Origin: Tannerellaceae bacterium
GTDB taxonomy: Bacteria > Bacteroidota > Bacteroidia > Bacteroidales > Tannerellaceae
Assembly (NCBI GenBank): GCA_031266215.1
Contig: JAISBL010000009.1
Span: forward strand, 1 to 49,720
Length of the DNA: 49,720 nucleotides
Direction: 5' to 3'
In this document: positions 40,328-49,472 of the stretch, piece after piece
How positions within the stretch are numbered: position 1 is the first letter of the stretch
How the letters are laid out: every line of letters starts with the position of its first letter
Program-made: the position numbers and the translations under genes
Notes under the pieces: generated by a model
What the model saw: only the letters and a program-made list of their open reading frames with translations
Database searches by the model: none
What the model was told of the DNA's origin: nothing

Positions 40328-41383
40328 AGATACAAAGGTTTTATACCTGTTTGCTGCTGCGTTAAATATCTCTTCGTTGATGATATAATGTTTGTCAAAG
40401 AAAGCAGGTTCGACGATCAACCCCTTTTTCCGGATAGTTTTGTTCCACCGGCCCACAAGCGCTCCTTTATGCAAAACAAGCGGGAAAAAGACGCCTTGAG
40501 CGCTGTAAGCTTTAGGAATGTGAGGTGCGTCTAAAACAGCGCTACGGTCTTTATAGCTGATAATATATTCGTCATAAGACGGCAGAAGATGCAGTACTTC
40601 GTCTGCATAGACTTCCTTGCACGATTGATGTATAAATAATGTATGCTCACCCCAATGATCGGTAATCAATAGATGTTCTATCAATCGGGTAGCCTGCCGT
40701 GCTTCGACGACTGATAAACCCGACCACCATGCAAAATCATACAGGCTTGCAGGGGAGTGGCTTCTGAAATATTTCCCGGCAAGTGTGGCAAGGGCTTCTT
40801 CTCTATGCAGTTCCTTTGCCGGGGCGGCGCGTTCTTCCAGCAGGGCATAGGTCGATTTATTACCCTTGTCCACACCGCTGCATATAATTCCCTCTGCCTC
40901 GGCCCGCATCATAAAGTGAGTCATCCTCGACGTATCGGCCAACACACCCGCTCCAGCCAGTTCCAAAGCTATCTCTGTTCTGGTGAGGCTCCTGTTTCCT
41001 TCAAGCATTTTCTCTATCAGGCGATTGGTGTGAGCATACAGGCTTTCGGTTATTTCCAGCGCCTTGTCTCTTGTCCTGGCACTGGCTTTGATATGCCGCT
41101 CCGATAGTTTGAGCATCCAGCGAATATCTTCTGCAGATACTAAATGCCATGTAGGCCGCATGACATGCGAACGCAGTATTTCGCCCATTTCAAGTGCTTT
41201 TTCCACTGACTGAATCGTGGAGCCAGACTTTAATCGTATTCCCACAGCCCATTTACTCATAGGATAGTCCTGTGCCTGAATAGCGCCCATATACGATACA
41301 ACGTCTTTAGAGTCGTCAAACAGCGGTCCGGACAACTGCTGGCTTGACATACGGATAGCTCTGATAGTTTTATTCATATTCAT
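40313..41383 (-). CDS. Winged-helix DNA-binding protein, YcaQ/AlkZ-like (HTH_42)
   Basis: I start at ATG 41381-41383 ([17 protein letters not shown], 356 residues). The protein has the [14 protein letters not shown] element (the QxQ motif of the YcaQ/AlkZ glycosylase family), '[19 protein letters not shown]' and late '[19 protein letters not shown]' blocks of PF06224. Related proteins unhook interstrand crosslinks or alkylated bases; this one's substrate is unproven. Convergent and overlapping with pyrD. Confidence 0.85.
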   Translation of the reverse strand: MNMNKTIRAIRMSSQQLSGPLFDDSKDVVSYMGAIQAQDYPMSKWAVGIRLKSGSTIQSVEKALEMGEILRSHVMRPTWHLVSAEDIRWMLKLSERHIKASARTRDKALEITESLYAHTNRLIEKMLEGNRSLTRTEIALELAGAGVLADTSRMTHFMMRAEAEGIICSGVDKGNKSTYALLEERAAPAKELHREEALATLAGKYFRSHSPASLYDFAWWSGLSVVEARQATRLIEHLLITDHWGEHTLFIHQSCKEVYADEVLHLLPSYDEYIISYKDRSAVLDAPHIPKAYSAQGVFFPLVLHKGALVGRWNKTIRKKGLIVEPAFFDKHYIINEEIFNAAANRYKTFVSSHVS

Positions 41384-41532
41384 ATATATATTTAATGAAT
41401 TATAAGTCACGATAGATGTACTAATTAGTGCCCGGCAAAAGTAACAGTTTTTGTTTCATGAAAAATTTAAACAGACGACCGTATCTATGAGAGCTTTCTG
41501 CGGCGTTGACTGCCAAGAGATTAACCAAAGCT

Positions 41533-41586
41533 GTTGAAACTCTCGTTAGAAACTTGTTAGAAACCGTGTTAGGAAGTTGTTAAGCG
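41533..41586 (+). repeat. Iteron-like short repeats upstream of dnaB
   Basis: Five copies of a GTTaGAAAC-like word start at 41533, 41545, 41556, 41568 and 41579 (GTTGAAAC, GTTAGAAAC twice, GTTAGGAAG, GTTAAGCG), alternating 12 and 11 nt apart. They lie 40-95 nt upstream of the dnaB -7 box. Confidence 0.55.
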
Positions 41587-41626
41587 TTTACATAGGGGTT
41601 TTTATCAGTGCCAAGTATAAAAGCAG

Positions 41627-41634
41627 TACGTTTG
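41627..41634 (+). promoter_or_regulatory. Promoter -7 box of dnaB
   Basis: TACGTTTG, 21 nt before the ATG at 41656, giving a short leader of about 16 nt. Confidence 0.5.
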
Positions 41635-41655
41635 ACATTCCAATTGATATGATAT

Positions 41656-43185
41656 ATGGCAGAAGGAACAAAAAATGTGAATGGTAGCAGAAAAAGCAAG
41701 CAAACGGCTGCGAATGTTATACCCGATACGGGACGCTTACAACCACAGGCAAGAGAGCTGGAAGAAGCAGTTCTCGGAGCCTTAATGCTGGAAAAAGATG
41801 CTTATTCCATTATCAGCGAGATATTAAAGCCGGAATGTTTCTACGACAGGGCAAACGAGATGATTTATTCTGCAATCCTGGATCTATCCATCAGTCAGCG
41901 CCCAGTAGATATGCTTACCGTTATCGAACAGCTTAAAAAACGTGGTGAACTGGAAGCTATAGGAGGGCCTTTCTATATCTCACAGCTTACCAGCAAAGTT
42001 GCAAGCAGCGCACATATAGAATATCATGCCCGTATCATTGCACAGAAATATCTGGCCAGGGAACTGATCTCTTTTACGTCTCAGGTGCAGGGGAAAGCGT
42101 TTGATGAAACGATTGATGTTGACGACCTCATGCAGGAAACGGAGGGTAAACTGTTTGAAATATCCCAACGAAACGTAAAAAAAGACGTTACTCAGATCAA
42201 TCCTGTAATTAAGGATGCGATAGAACTGCTAAAAAGGGCGGCCGAACAGAAAGAAGGGCTTAGCGGATTACATTCAGGATTCCACGGGTTGGATAAGATA
42301 ACCTCCGGATGGCAAAACTCTGATCTGATCATTATTGCAGCACGCCCGGCTATGGGAAAAACCGCTTTTGTCCTGTCAATGGCCAAAAGCATGGCGATGC
42401 ACCATAACATACCGGTAGCCTTGTTTTCGCTTGAAATGAGCAATGTGCAGTTGGTAAACCGTCTGATCATAAATGTTACGGAAATTGCCGGTGAAAAGAT
42501 TAAAAGCGGACGTCTGGAAAACTATGAATGGGAACAATTAGACTTCAAGCTCAAAGACCTTTACGACGCTCCTATATACATAGACGATACGCCGAGCCTT
42601 TCTATTTTTGAACTTCGTACAAAAGCTCGCCGACTGGTGCGCGAGCATGGCATAAAGTGCATCATAATAGACTATTTGCAATTGATGAATGCCAGCGGCA
42701 TGACTTTTGGCAGTCGCGAGCAGGAGGTAAGTACCATCTCCCGGTCGCTGAAAGGATTGGCTAAAGATCTGAATATCCCCATAATTGCTCTTTCACAGTT
42801 AAACCGCGGAGTCGAAAGCCGCCAGGGGGCTGAAGGAAAACGCCCGCAGCTTGCAGACCTTCGCGAATCGGGCGCCATTGAACAGGATGCAGATATGGTA
42901 TGCTTCATACACCGCCCTGAATATTACAAAATCACAGAAGATGAGAGGGGAAATTCGTTGCTTGGCATTGCTGAAATTATCATCGCCAAACATCGTAATG
43001 GTGCAACCGGCGATGTACGTCTCCGCTTCAAAAGCGAGTATGCTAAATTCATGAATATTGATGAAGATGTGAGTGTACGCGAGTTTACGTCCGGTATGAA
43101 TAATACTGAATCCCTGCCGCCAATTACTCCTACGGCAGGGATTGATTTTCTTCGCCCGGCAGGCAGGGAAGAAATGCCATTTTAA
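41656..43185 (+). CDS. dnaB: Replicative DNA helicase DnaB
   Basis: The 509-residue helicase has the N-terminal primase-binding domain (LEEAVLGALMLEKDAY), a linker and the RecA-like C-terminal domain: Walker A ARPAMGKTAF, CIIIDYLQLMN (Walker B), 'IIALSQLNRGVESRQ' and DLRESGAIEQDADMVCF (arginine-finger/sensor region). No intein. It has its own promoter preceded by short repeats. The convergent DUF1080 gene stops 12 nt away. Confidence 0.96.
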   Translation: MAEGTKNVNGSRKSKQTAANVIPDTGRLQPQARELEEAVLGALMLEKDAYSIISEILKPECFYDRANEMIYSAILDLSISQRPVDMLTVIEQLKKRGELEAIGGPFYISQLTSKVASSAHIEYHARIIAQKYLARELISFTSQVQGKAFDETIDVDDLMQETEGKLFEISQRNVKKDVTQINPVIKDAIELLKRAAEQKEGLSGLHSGFHGLDKITSGWQNSDLIIIAARPAMGKTAFVLSMAKSMAMHHNIPVALFSLEMSNVQLVNRLIINVTEIAGEKIKSGRLENYEWEQLDFKLKDLYDAPIYIDDTPSLSIFELRTKARRLVREHGIKCIIIDYLQLMNASGMTFGSREQEVSTISRSLKGLAKDLNIPIIALSQLNRGVESRQGAEGKRPQLADLRESGAIEQDADMVCFIHRPEYYKITEDERGNSLLGIAEIIIAKHRNGATGDVRLRFKSEYAKFMNIDEDVSVREFTSGMNNTESLPPITPTAGIDFLRPAGREEMPF

Positions 43186-43197
43186 GTTGCCTGCAAT

Positions 43198-43842
43198 TTA
43201 TTTTGTAATAGTTAGATTGCGGAATTCGATGTCTTTGCCTTCACTCTGCAACCCTATGTGCCCGCTTTTTACCTTATTGGTGCCGGTATTTTGATACACA
43301 CCGTTGATATATACGGTGATAGTCCCGTCTTTAATAAATATATTAGCCTCATTCCATTCGCCAACGGGTTTTTCACTCGATGGATTCGTCTTTTTTACAG
43401 AAGGAAAGTTAGGACGGGGTATGCCGTGAGGTGCTTGAAACTCTGCCAGGTCGGAGCCGCCAAGCAACACAAAATCACCAGCATTACCGGCTGCCAACTG
43501 GCATTCAATACCGTTGGGAAACGGGTTTTTAGTATCTTCTATTAACAGGAAAATACCGCTGTTGGTTGCTTCTTCCGGCCAACGCCATTCTAAATGCAAG
43601 CGGCAATCGCCGTATTTTTCCTTCGTATACATATACCCTAATGGATTACCCTTGATATGGATAACTCCGTTCTGTACGTAATAGACCTGATTGGCTGGGA
43701 CTTCGTTATTACCTGCCATGATAAAATTCCAGTTAGATAGGTTTTTCCCGTTAAATAATTTCTCTGTTTTCTGAGCAATCGCTCCATTGCTTACACAGAA
43801 AAGGGCAGATATAACTGCAGCTAAGATCGTTCTTGTTTTCAT
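43198..43842 (-). CDS. DUF1080 / 3-keto-disaccharide hydrolase-like secreted protein
   Basis: A 214-residue exported protein (signal peptide ending ...GAIAQ). The concanavalin-like DUF1080 pattern is clear: LFNGKNLSNWNF near the start, 'LEWRWPEEATNSGIFLLIE', 'GIECQLAAGNAGDF', 'GEWNEANIFIKDGTITVYING' and 'SGHIGLQSEGKDIEFRNLTI'. Members bind or hydrolyse 3-keto sugars; substrate unknown. It begins 24 nt after the EttA stop and is probably cotranscribed with it. Confidence 0.88.
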   Translation of the reverse strand: MKTRTILAAVISALFCVSNGAIAQKTEKLFNGKNLSNWNFIMAGNNEVPANQVYYVQNGVIHIKGNPLGYMYTKEKYGDCRLHLEWRWPEEATNSGIFLLIEDTKNPFPNGIECQLAAGNAGDFVLLGGSDLAEFQAPHGIPRPNFPSVKKTNPSSEKPVGEWNEANIFIKDGTITVYINGVYQNTGTNKVKSGHIGLQSEGKDIEFRNLTITK

Positions 43843-43866
43843 CGATTTAAATATTTAAATAATTAA

Positions 43867-45555
43867 TTAGCCTTCAATAAGTTTACGATAACGTACGCGC
43901 TTGGGTTCTTCATTACCCTTTTGTTTTCGCTTGTATTCTTCATACTCCGAATACGAACCTTCGTAAAAGACCACTTCAGAGTTGCCTTCAAAAGAGAGAA
44001 TATGTGTACATATACGGTCAAGAAACCAGCGGTCGTGTGAGATAACCACCGCGCAGTCGGCAAAGTTTTCCAGCCCTTCTTCCAAAGCACGTAGCGTATT
44101 TACGTCTATATCGTTCGTCGGTTCGTCCAATAGTAGCACGTTAGCTTCTGCCCTGAGGGTCAACGCCAGATGGAGACGGTTTCGTTCTCCACCGGAAAGC
44201 ATGCTACAAGGTTTTTCCTGGTCGGCGCCAGTAAAGTTGAATTTCGATATATAGGCACGTGAATTTACTTCTTTTCCTCCGACACGAATAAACTCATGTC
44301 CGCCGGAAACGGCCTGATACACTGTCTTATCCGGGTCAATATCCGCATGCGTCTGATCGGCATAGCCGAGGGTAACTGTTTCACCGACCTCAAACGTTCC
44401 TTTGTCAATAGAATCCATGCCCATTATCATCTTGAAAAGAGTGGTTTTCCCAGCGCCATTGGGGCCGATAACACCAACAATCCCGTTTGGAGGGAGCACA
44501 AAGTCGAGGTTGTCAAACAATAGCTTTTCTCCGAAAGCTTTGGTAACCTGCCGTGCTTCAATGACTTTATTCCCTAAACGGGGGTCATTGGGTATAAAAA
44601 GCTCAAGTTTAGATTCGCGCTCCATCTGGTCTTCATTAAGCAGTTTTTCATACGAATTTAAGCGTGCCTTTCCCTTAGCTTGACGGGCTTTAGGCGCCAT
44701 ATGAATCCATTCAAGTTCGCGTTCCAGGGTTTTACGGCGTTTGCTAACCTGCTTTTCTTCCTGCGCCATACGTTTGGTTTTCTGATCAAGCCATGAAGAG
44801 TAGTTTCCTTTCCAGGGAATTCCTTCACCACGGTCTAATTCCAGAATCCATCCAGCCACATGGTCGAGGAAATAGCGGTCGTGTGTTATACAGATGACCG
44901 TTCCGGCATATTGTTGTAAGTATTGCTCCAGCCAATCTATAGATTCAGCGTCTAAGTGGTTGGTAGGCTCGTCAAGCAAGAGTACGTCCGGCTGCCTTAA
45001 TAACAGGCGGCAAAGTGCCACACGGCGACGTTCGCCTCCAGATAGTGTGTCAATAATCTGGTCTTCGGGAGGACATCGCAAGGCGTCCATAGCACGTTCC
45101 AGGCGACTATCTAAATTCCATGCGTCCGTAGCATCTATCTTGTCCTGCAAGGCTGCTTGTCGGGTTATCAGGGCATTGATTTTGTCTGGGTCGTTAAATA
45201 TTTCCGAATCACCAAACATTCCGTTCACTTTCTCATATTCGTTTAGCGCATCAACAATCTCCTGAACACCTTCTTGTACAATATCTCTAGCTGTCTTTCC
45301 GGCTTCCAATAGTGGGTCCTGCTCTAAGTAACCAACCGAATAATCCGGTAAAAACACCACCTCTCCCTGGTATTCTTTTTCTATTCCTGCAATGATTTTC
45401 AGCAAAGTTGACTTACCGGAGCCATTTAGTCCGATAATTCCAATCTTAGCTCCATAAAAGAATGAAAGATAAATATTTTTAAGAATTTGTTTTTGAGGTA
45501 GATAGTACTTATTTACTCCAACCATAGAGAAAATAATTTTCTTATCGTCTGCCAT
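43867..45555 (-). CDS. ettA: ABC-F translational throttle ATPase EttA
   Basis: The 562-residue protein holds two ABC domains: Walker A GLNGSGKST and GPNGAGKTT, signatures LSGGERRR and LSGGERNR, Walker B LLLDEPTNH and LLLDEPTND, plus the EttA 'arm' and the inter-domain linker with a basic coiled segment (RMAQEEKQVSKRRKTLEREL). EttA gates the ribosome's initiation-to-elongation step in response to ADP:ATP. Length matches E. coli EttA (555). Confidence 0.95.
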   Translation of the reverse strand: MADDKKIIFSMVGVNKYYLPQKQILKNIYLSFFYGAKIGIIGLNGSGKSTLLKIIAGIEKEYQGEVVFLPDYSVGYLEQDPLLEAGKTARDIVQEGVQEIVDALNEYEKVNGMFGDSEIFNDPDKINALITRQAALQDKIDATDAWNLDSRLERAMDALRCPPEDQIIDTLSGGERRRVALCRLLLRQPDVLLLDEPTNHLDAESIDWLEQYLQQYAGTVICITHDRYFLDHVAGWILELDRGEGIPWKGNYSSWLDQKTKRMAQEEKQVSKRRKTLERELEWIHMAPKARQAKGKARLNSYEKLLNEDQMERESKLELFIPNDPRLGNKVIEARQVTKAFGEKLLFDNLDFVLPPNGIVGVIGPNGAGKTTLFKMIMGMDSIDKGTFEVGETVTLGYADQTHADIDPDKTVYQAVSGGHEFIRVGGKEVNSRAYISKFNFTGADQEKPCSMLSGGERNRLHLALTLRAEANVLLLDEPTNDIDVNTLRALEEGLENFADCAVVISHDRWFLDRICTHILSFEGNSEVVFYEGSYSEYEEYKRKQKGNEEPKRVRYRKLIEG

Positions 45556-45649
45556 AATTACATTTGACTAATTAGTCATTCAAAAGTTAAACAATACTAA
45601 ACGTATGTATTTTCGTGCAAAATATTATGCTGTATAACATAAAACACAC

Positions 45650-45657
45650 TATATTTG
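45650..45657 (+). promoter_or_regulatory. -7 box of a short plus-strand transcript
   Basis: TATATTTG facing a terminator 48 nt downstream (45705-45735). No clear -33 TTG is found. Confidence 0.4.
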
Positions 45658-45662
45658 CATTG

Positions 45663-45735
45663 TGTTTTTCATGGTATTAGATTTTAAGGTTAACAATGAA
45701 GATTGGTTGTCGGGATGACAACCTTTTCTTTTTTT
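45663..45735 (+). ncRNA. Candidate small RNA or micro-ORF between ettA and the ThuA-like gene
   Basis: A perfect 7-bp stem GGTTGTC / GACAACC (45705-45711 with 45717-45723) is followed by TTTTCTTTTTTT. With the -7 box at 45650-45657 this defines a ~70-nt transcript. It contains a 15-codon ORF (45671-45718, MVLDFKVNNEDWLSG) that ends inside the hairpin. Neither flanking gene reads in this direction. Confidence 0.4.
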
Positions 45736-45752
45736 GCCTAGTTCATTTTTTT

Positions 45753-46493
45753 TCATTTCACTAGCCAACAGATAGAACGCTCAAACGCAAGCTTGAAATT
45801 TTTATCGTTAAATATATCCGGTCCGTGACCTGTTACGATGCCAACTACTTTTGCCTTACCATAGGAATGGGTATACATAACTATCTTTTCACTCTCCGGA
45901 TGGGTAGTTGTCCACAATGGGTGAATATCCGGCGACTTCCATAACCTGTCGTATATCTCGTCGTTAAAGACAAAGGTTTTATCCATACCCTGCGTTATAA
46001 AGTGTTGTTTATCTACTACTGTTATAGGGATTTCTTGTTTATGCTTATAAAAAGATACGCCATACTCTAAACCATCCACATCTTGTGAACTCATAAAATA
46101 CTTCATTCCGGCAATTTTGGCAAATTCAGGCCATTTATTGTAAGTAAGCAATCCGTCATGTAAGACAAATACCGGCTTACCTTCGCTTACCACGTTTATG
46201 AGATCTTGTTGGCTTGCTTCCGGAAATTCATCTAAACAAATATCATAGAAAACTATCACATCATATTCATTAGAATGCTCCGGTTTGAACAACTCCTGCG
46301 ATTCTTCGTTCGTATAGGATTTCCATTCTATATTTTCAGACTCTAATAATGGTGCGTACAATTCGTAATTGAATTCGGGGTTCATGCCGGAGATAAAAGC
46401 CAGTCGGATATTTTTTCCTTTGCCGTCACAACTACTTATCAGCAAAGAAAACGCAAACAATGCGCATACGAGATACAATGGATGTTTGTTCAT
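45753..46493 (-). CDS. ThuA-like lipoprotein
   Basis: I use ATG 46491-46493 (MNKHPLYLVCALFAF, 246 residues), which gives a clean lipobox (LLISSC, Cys20). The rest matches the ThuA/glutamine-amidotransferase-like fold: strand 'YDVIVFYDICLDEF', 'GKPVFVLHDGLLTY', 'EIPITVVDKQHFITQGM', 'HSYGKAKVVGIVTGHG'. Members are linked to trehalose or other sugar use, but no catalytic Cys triad is evident. A full promoter lies upstream at 46531-46561. Confidence 0.75.
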   Translation of the reverse strand: MNKHPLYLVCALFAFSLLISSCDGKGKNIRLAFISGMNPEFNYELYAPLLESENIEWKSYTNEESQELFKPEHSNEYDVIVFYDICLDEFPEASQQDLINVVSEGKPVFVLHDGLLTYNKWPEFAKIAGMKYFMSSQDVDGLEYGVSFYKHKQEIPITVVDKQHFITQGMDKTFVFNDEIYDRLWKSPDIHPLWTTTHPESEKIVMYTHSYGKAKVVGIVTGHGPDIFNDKNFKLAFERSICWLVK

Positions 46494-46530
46494 TTTACAG
46501 GTATTATTAACAGTTTTAGATTTTTGAAAA

Positions 46531-46561
46531 CAAAAGTAAATCAAATTGTTTAATTATCCAA
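46531..46561 (-). promoter_or_regulatory. Promoter of the ThuA-like gene
   Basis: On the minus strand: TTG (46559-46561), 20-nt spacer, TACTTTTG (46531-46538). Predicted start about 30 nt before the ATG. Confidence 0.6.
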
Positions 46562-46698
46562 CAGCATAGGTCGGAAGTGGTTTTTCTACATTTGTATACC
46601 TAAATTCGGGATAAGAAAAGCGAAAAAAAGAGGTAAGCATCAAATATTTTTGTTATCTTTGAAGGTGAATATCAACTAAATAACAAAATAGTATGAGC

Positions 46699-46996
46699 AT
46701 GTTTACTCCAGACAAAATTACCGGAATTTCTGTGTTGTGGACAATTTCTGCAGGAAATTCACCAAAGAGTTCAATAATCTCCAAATCCAGTCCGGCGATG
46801 GCAAAAGGCGCAGAAATCGTTCTCTGGAGATGGCCGATAGCGAAATCATCACCATCCTGATGCTTTTTCACTTCGGCACATTCCATAATTTCAAGCACTT
46901 TCGGAGAACATTTGAAGAAATAATTCCCCAGACAACTCTCATACAATCGTTTTATAGAAATTGAGCATAAGGTTTTTATCCCCATGATGTTTTGTA
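46699..46996 (+). pseudogene. IS982-family transposase remnant, plus strand
   Basis: The N-terminus reads MFTPDKITGI, then a -1 shift leads into (C)VVDNFCRKFTKEFN... with RRRNRSLEMADSEIITIL and HFGTFHNFKHF, typical of IS982 transposases (DFCKEF...; LSDSEIITILxxFHFGTFRNFKHY). A second frameshift joins NRFIEIEHKVFIPMMF. The match ends near 46996. No full DDE domain remains. Confidence 0.75.
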
Positions 46997-47082
46997 TCAA
47001 CATATAAATGATGATCTATTGTTGAAACGGGAAATAACTTTTTGAGTTATTCTCGTTTTAATAATTTGTGGATTCTATCAGA

Positions 47083-47278
47083 CTATAAAACCAAACTTCT
47101 ATCAATAGATTTTAATCCGACAAAGCTATGTAATTGTTCATTATTGGAAAAGCGATGAATATCACCCGTTTCCGTTAACAGGACAATCGCACCCAACAAA
47201 CCTATTCCGGGGATTGACCTTAACAGAGCTACTTCCTTTTCATATTTGCCATTAGCCAGGGAAACAATTTGTCTTTCG
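47083..47278 (-). pseudogene. IS110/IS116-family transposase C-terminal fragment
   Basis: The segment reads LLRSIPGIGLLGAIVLLTET then GDIHRFSNNEQLHSFVGL, the conserved helix-hairpin-helix-like part of Transposase_20 (IS110/IS116/IS902). It is joined upstream in frame (about 47275-47285) to an IS982 piece and stops at 47083 soon after the GL. Confidence 0.7.
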
Positions 47279-47826
47279 ATCCCCTGTCTGCATATAACTT
47301 TCCTGAGACACCACGAATGAAGCTCTCCATGGAAAGAGGCAGGCGGATCATCCACATTGCCCCGGGTAATAACAAAACTGATGATCCCGCCCTTATCATT
47401 AGAACCACCCTAATGTGCTCCTGCCTTTTGTTGCAATACCATCAAATACCCTGTTTTGATGCTCTCTTTTGATATGACAGATTTTCAATGCGGTCGAATC
47501 AATGAAGCTGATTCCGATATAGCTTCCCATGTCAGAAACAAAACCAATGGCAGGACAACCCTTTGTTGAAGTTCCACAAACCGATTGTAGGAAACCAGAT
47601 CGGGGAATTCATCTCTCATGTGTTTGCAAACATAGAACAGGTAGAAGGCTGTCAGGTTTCGCATACCGCTTAAATGAAAAGCTGTCAGAATTATAACTTC
47701 ACTGTCGCTTAGCCTGTTTGGCTTATTTCTGTGCTTTTTGCCATTATCTTTCCGTAAGACATGTTTTTAATTCTTTCGAAAATTCATCGCTTAGATAGAA
47801 AATCTCTGTAACTTCGTTTACTGTTA
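47279..47826 (-). pseudogene. Second IS982-family transposase remnant, minus strand, frameshifted
   Basis: Reading on the minus strand from about 47826: VTEIFYLSDEFSKELK, a frameshift, then LRKDNGKKHRNKPNRLSDSE..., SGMRNLTAFYLFYVCKHM, VSYNRFVELQQRVVLPL; a second frameshift into ISFIDSTALKICHIKREHQN and GIATKGRSTLGWF; then stops, GGIISFVITRGNVDDPP and, after another shift, SGKLYADRGS. All segments match IS982 order. At least three frame changes show decay. Confidence 0.75.
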
Positions 47827-48275
47827 AGCAGCTTCCAGTAATCCGTATTTGTAGGTACTGCTGTTGTCTGGACGATACACTTGTAGATATTGTATCTTTA
47901 AAAAAAAGCCTTCCATTCAATTCGACAGAGAAAAACCAACAGGACAGTTGGAACTTTTTTATTGATCTCTCATGCCTGTTTTCTTTTCTTAACCATAACC
48001 TGCACTGACAGATTGGAGGCCGGGATACGCTTATTTTTATCCACTGTTGTCCGATAAAAGTATTTAATTGTCTGTTTCTCAATAATATATTAAAGAGTAG
48101 CCCTCCCTGTTTCAAAAGCGCTTTATGTTACAGTTAATCATACGATTATAATAGTTCTCTGAATTTTTTACCGGACAGTAGTGATTTTTATCCTATTCTC
48201 TTTTTATTATAACCCCTTATCCCGAATTCAGATTTGTATGGGTTATAGGGATAAACTCATTTAGAAATTATCACT
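47827..48275. other. Low-information gap upstream of nspC
   Basis: AT-rich sequence without recognisable coding potential beyond a chance minus-strand frame extending from the IS982 remnant. It may contain the outer end of that element; I could not identify terminal repeats. Confidence 0.4.
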
Positions 48276-48283
48276 TATCTTTG
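48276..48283 (+). promoter_or_regulatory. Promoter -7 box of nspC
   Basis: TATCTTTG, about 50 nt before the TTG start of nspC. Confidence 0.45.
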
Positions 48284-48332
48284 TCCTGAAATAAAAGTAA
48301 TATATTGTATAATTCGTTACTTTGCTAGTAAG

Positions 48333-49472
48333 TTGGTAGATATAGATAGAATACCTTCGCCTTGTTATGTAATAGAGGAGAGTCTGCTCAGGAACAACCT
48401 TGCTTTAATTAAGCGCGTGAAAGAAGAGGCTAATGTGAATATTATACTAGCATTTAAGGCTTTTGCCTTATGGAAAGCATTTCCCATCATACGTGAATAT
48501 ATTACTTTTTCCACAGCAAGTTCTCCATACGAGGCTCAATTGGCCCATGAAGAGATGGCTGGTTTGGCACATACATATTCTCCGGCGTATACAGAAAATG
48601 ATTTTCCTGTGGTATTGAAATACAGTAGTCATATTACCTTCAATTCGCTTTCGCAATTTGAGCGTTTTTACCCTATGATTCAAGCGTCGGACCAGAAAGT
48701 GTCTTGCGGATTACGTATTAATCCTGAATACTCGGATGTAGAGACAGAGTTGTACAATCCATGCGCACTTGGTTCACGCATGGGTATAACGGCGGAGCTA
48801 TTGAGTAAGACTTTGCCGGAAGGAGTAGAAGGACTGCATTTTCATACCCTCTGTGAATCGTCATCATATGATTTGGAAAAAACATTAATGGAAGTAGAAA
48901 AACGTTTTCATCGTTACCTGCCCACGATTAAATGGCTAAATATTGGAGGTGGGCACTTGATAACTCGTAAAGGGTATGACACAAAACATTTGATAGGATT
49001 GCTACGATCATTCAAGTCCAAATACCCTAATCTGGAAGTCATAATAGAGCCTGGCAGTGCTTTTGTCTGGCAAACAGGTTTCCTGCTAACTACCGTAGTA
49101 GACATTGTAGAGAATCATGGAATTAAGACAGCAATCATAGACGCTTCTTTTACCTGCCATATGCCTGATTGCCTAGAAATGCCATACAAACCGGTTATTC
49201 GGGATGCTACGGATGCTATAGTCGGAAAACCTATTTATCGTATCGGCGGAAACAGTTGTTTGAGTGGCGATTACATGGGTGACTGGTCATTTGAAAAACC
49301 TTTGAAAGTGGGCGATAAACTGATCTTTGAAGATATGATTCATTACACACTGGTAAAAACGACGATGTTCAACGGCATACCACATCCATCCATAGCTTTA
49401 TGGAGTAGAAACAACGAATTAATTATCTATCGTCATTTTGGCTACGAAGACTATAAGCAACGAATGAGTTAG
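48333..49472 (+). CDS. nspC: Carboxynorspermidine/carboxyspermidine decarboxylase
   Basis: The 379-residue protein begins at TTG (48333; MVDIDRIPSPCYVIEE), the only in-frame start that retains the conserved IPSPCYV N-terminus. The alanine-racemase-fold type III PLP decarboxylase motifs are present: ILAFKAFALW (Schiff-base Lys), STASSPYEA, HFHTLCESSSY, LNIGGGHLITRKGYD, IIEPGSAFVWQTG and a C-terminal SFTCHMPDCLEMPY (active-site Cys-Asp). It makes norspermidine or spermidine from the carboxy form. Its stop overlaps the IS5-type fragment by 4 nt. Confidence 0.93.
   Translation: MVDIDRIPSPCYVIEESLLRNNLALIKRVKEEANVNIILAFKAFALWKAFPIIREYITFSTASSPYEAQLAHEEMAGLAHTYSPAYTENDFPVVLKYSSHITFNSLSQFERFYPMIQASDQKVSCGLRINPEYSDVETELYNPCALGSRMGITAELLSKTLPEGVEGLHFHTLCESSSYDLEKTLMEVEKRFHRYLPTIKWLNIGGGHLITRKGYDTKHLIGLLRSFKSKYPNLEVIIEPGSAFVWQTGFLLTTVVDIVENHGIKTAIIDASFTCHMPDCLEMPYKPVIRDATDAIVGKPIYRIGGNSCLSGDYMGDWSFEKPLKVGDKLIFEDMIHYTLVKTTMFNGIPHPSIALWSRNNELIIYRHFGYEDYKQRMS

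Noticed and set aside
47083-47355. A single intact 90-residue transposase gene
   Set aside because: Its N-terminal half matches IS982 and its C-terminal half IS110, so it is a chance fusion of two decayed elements.
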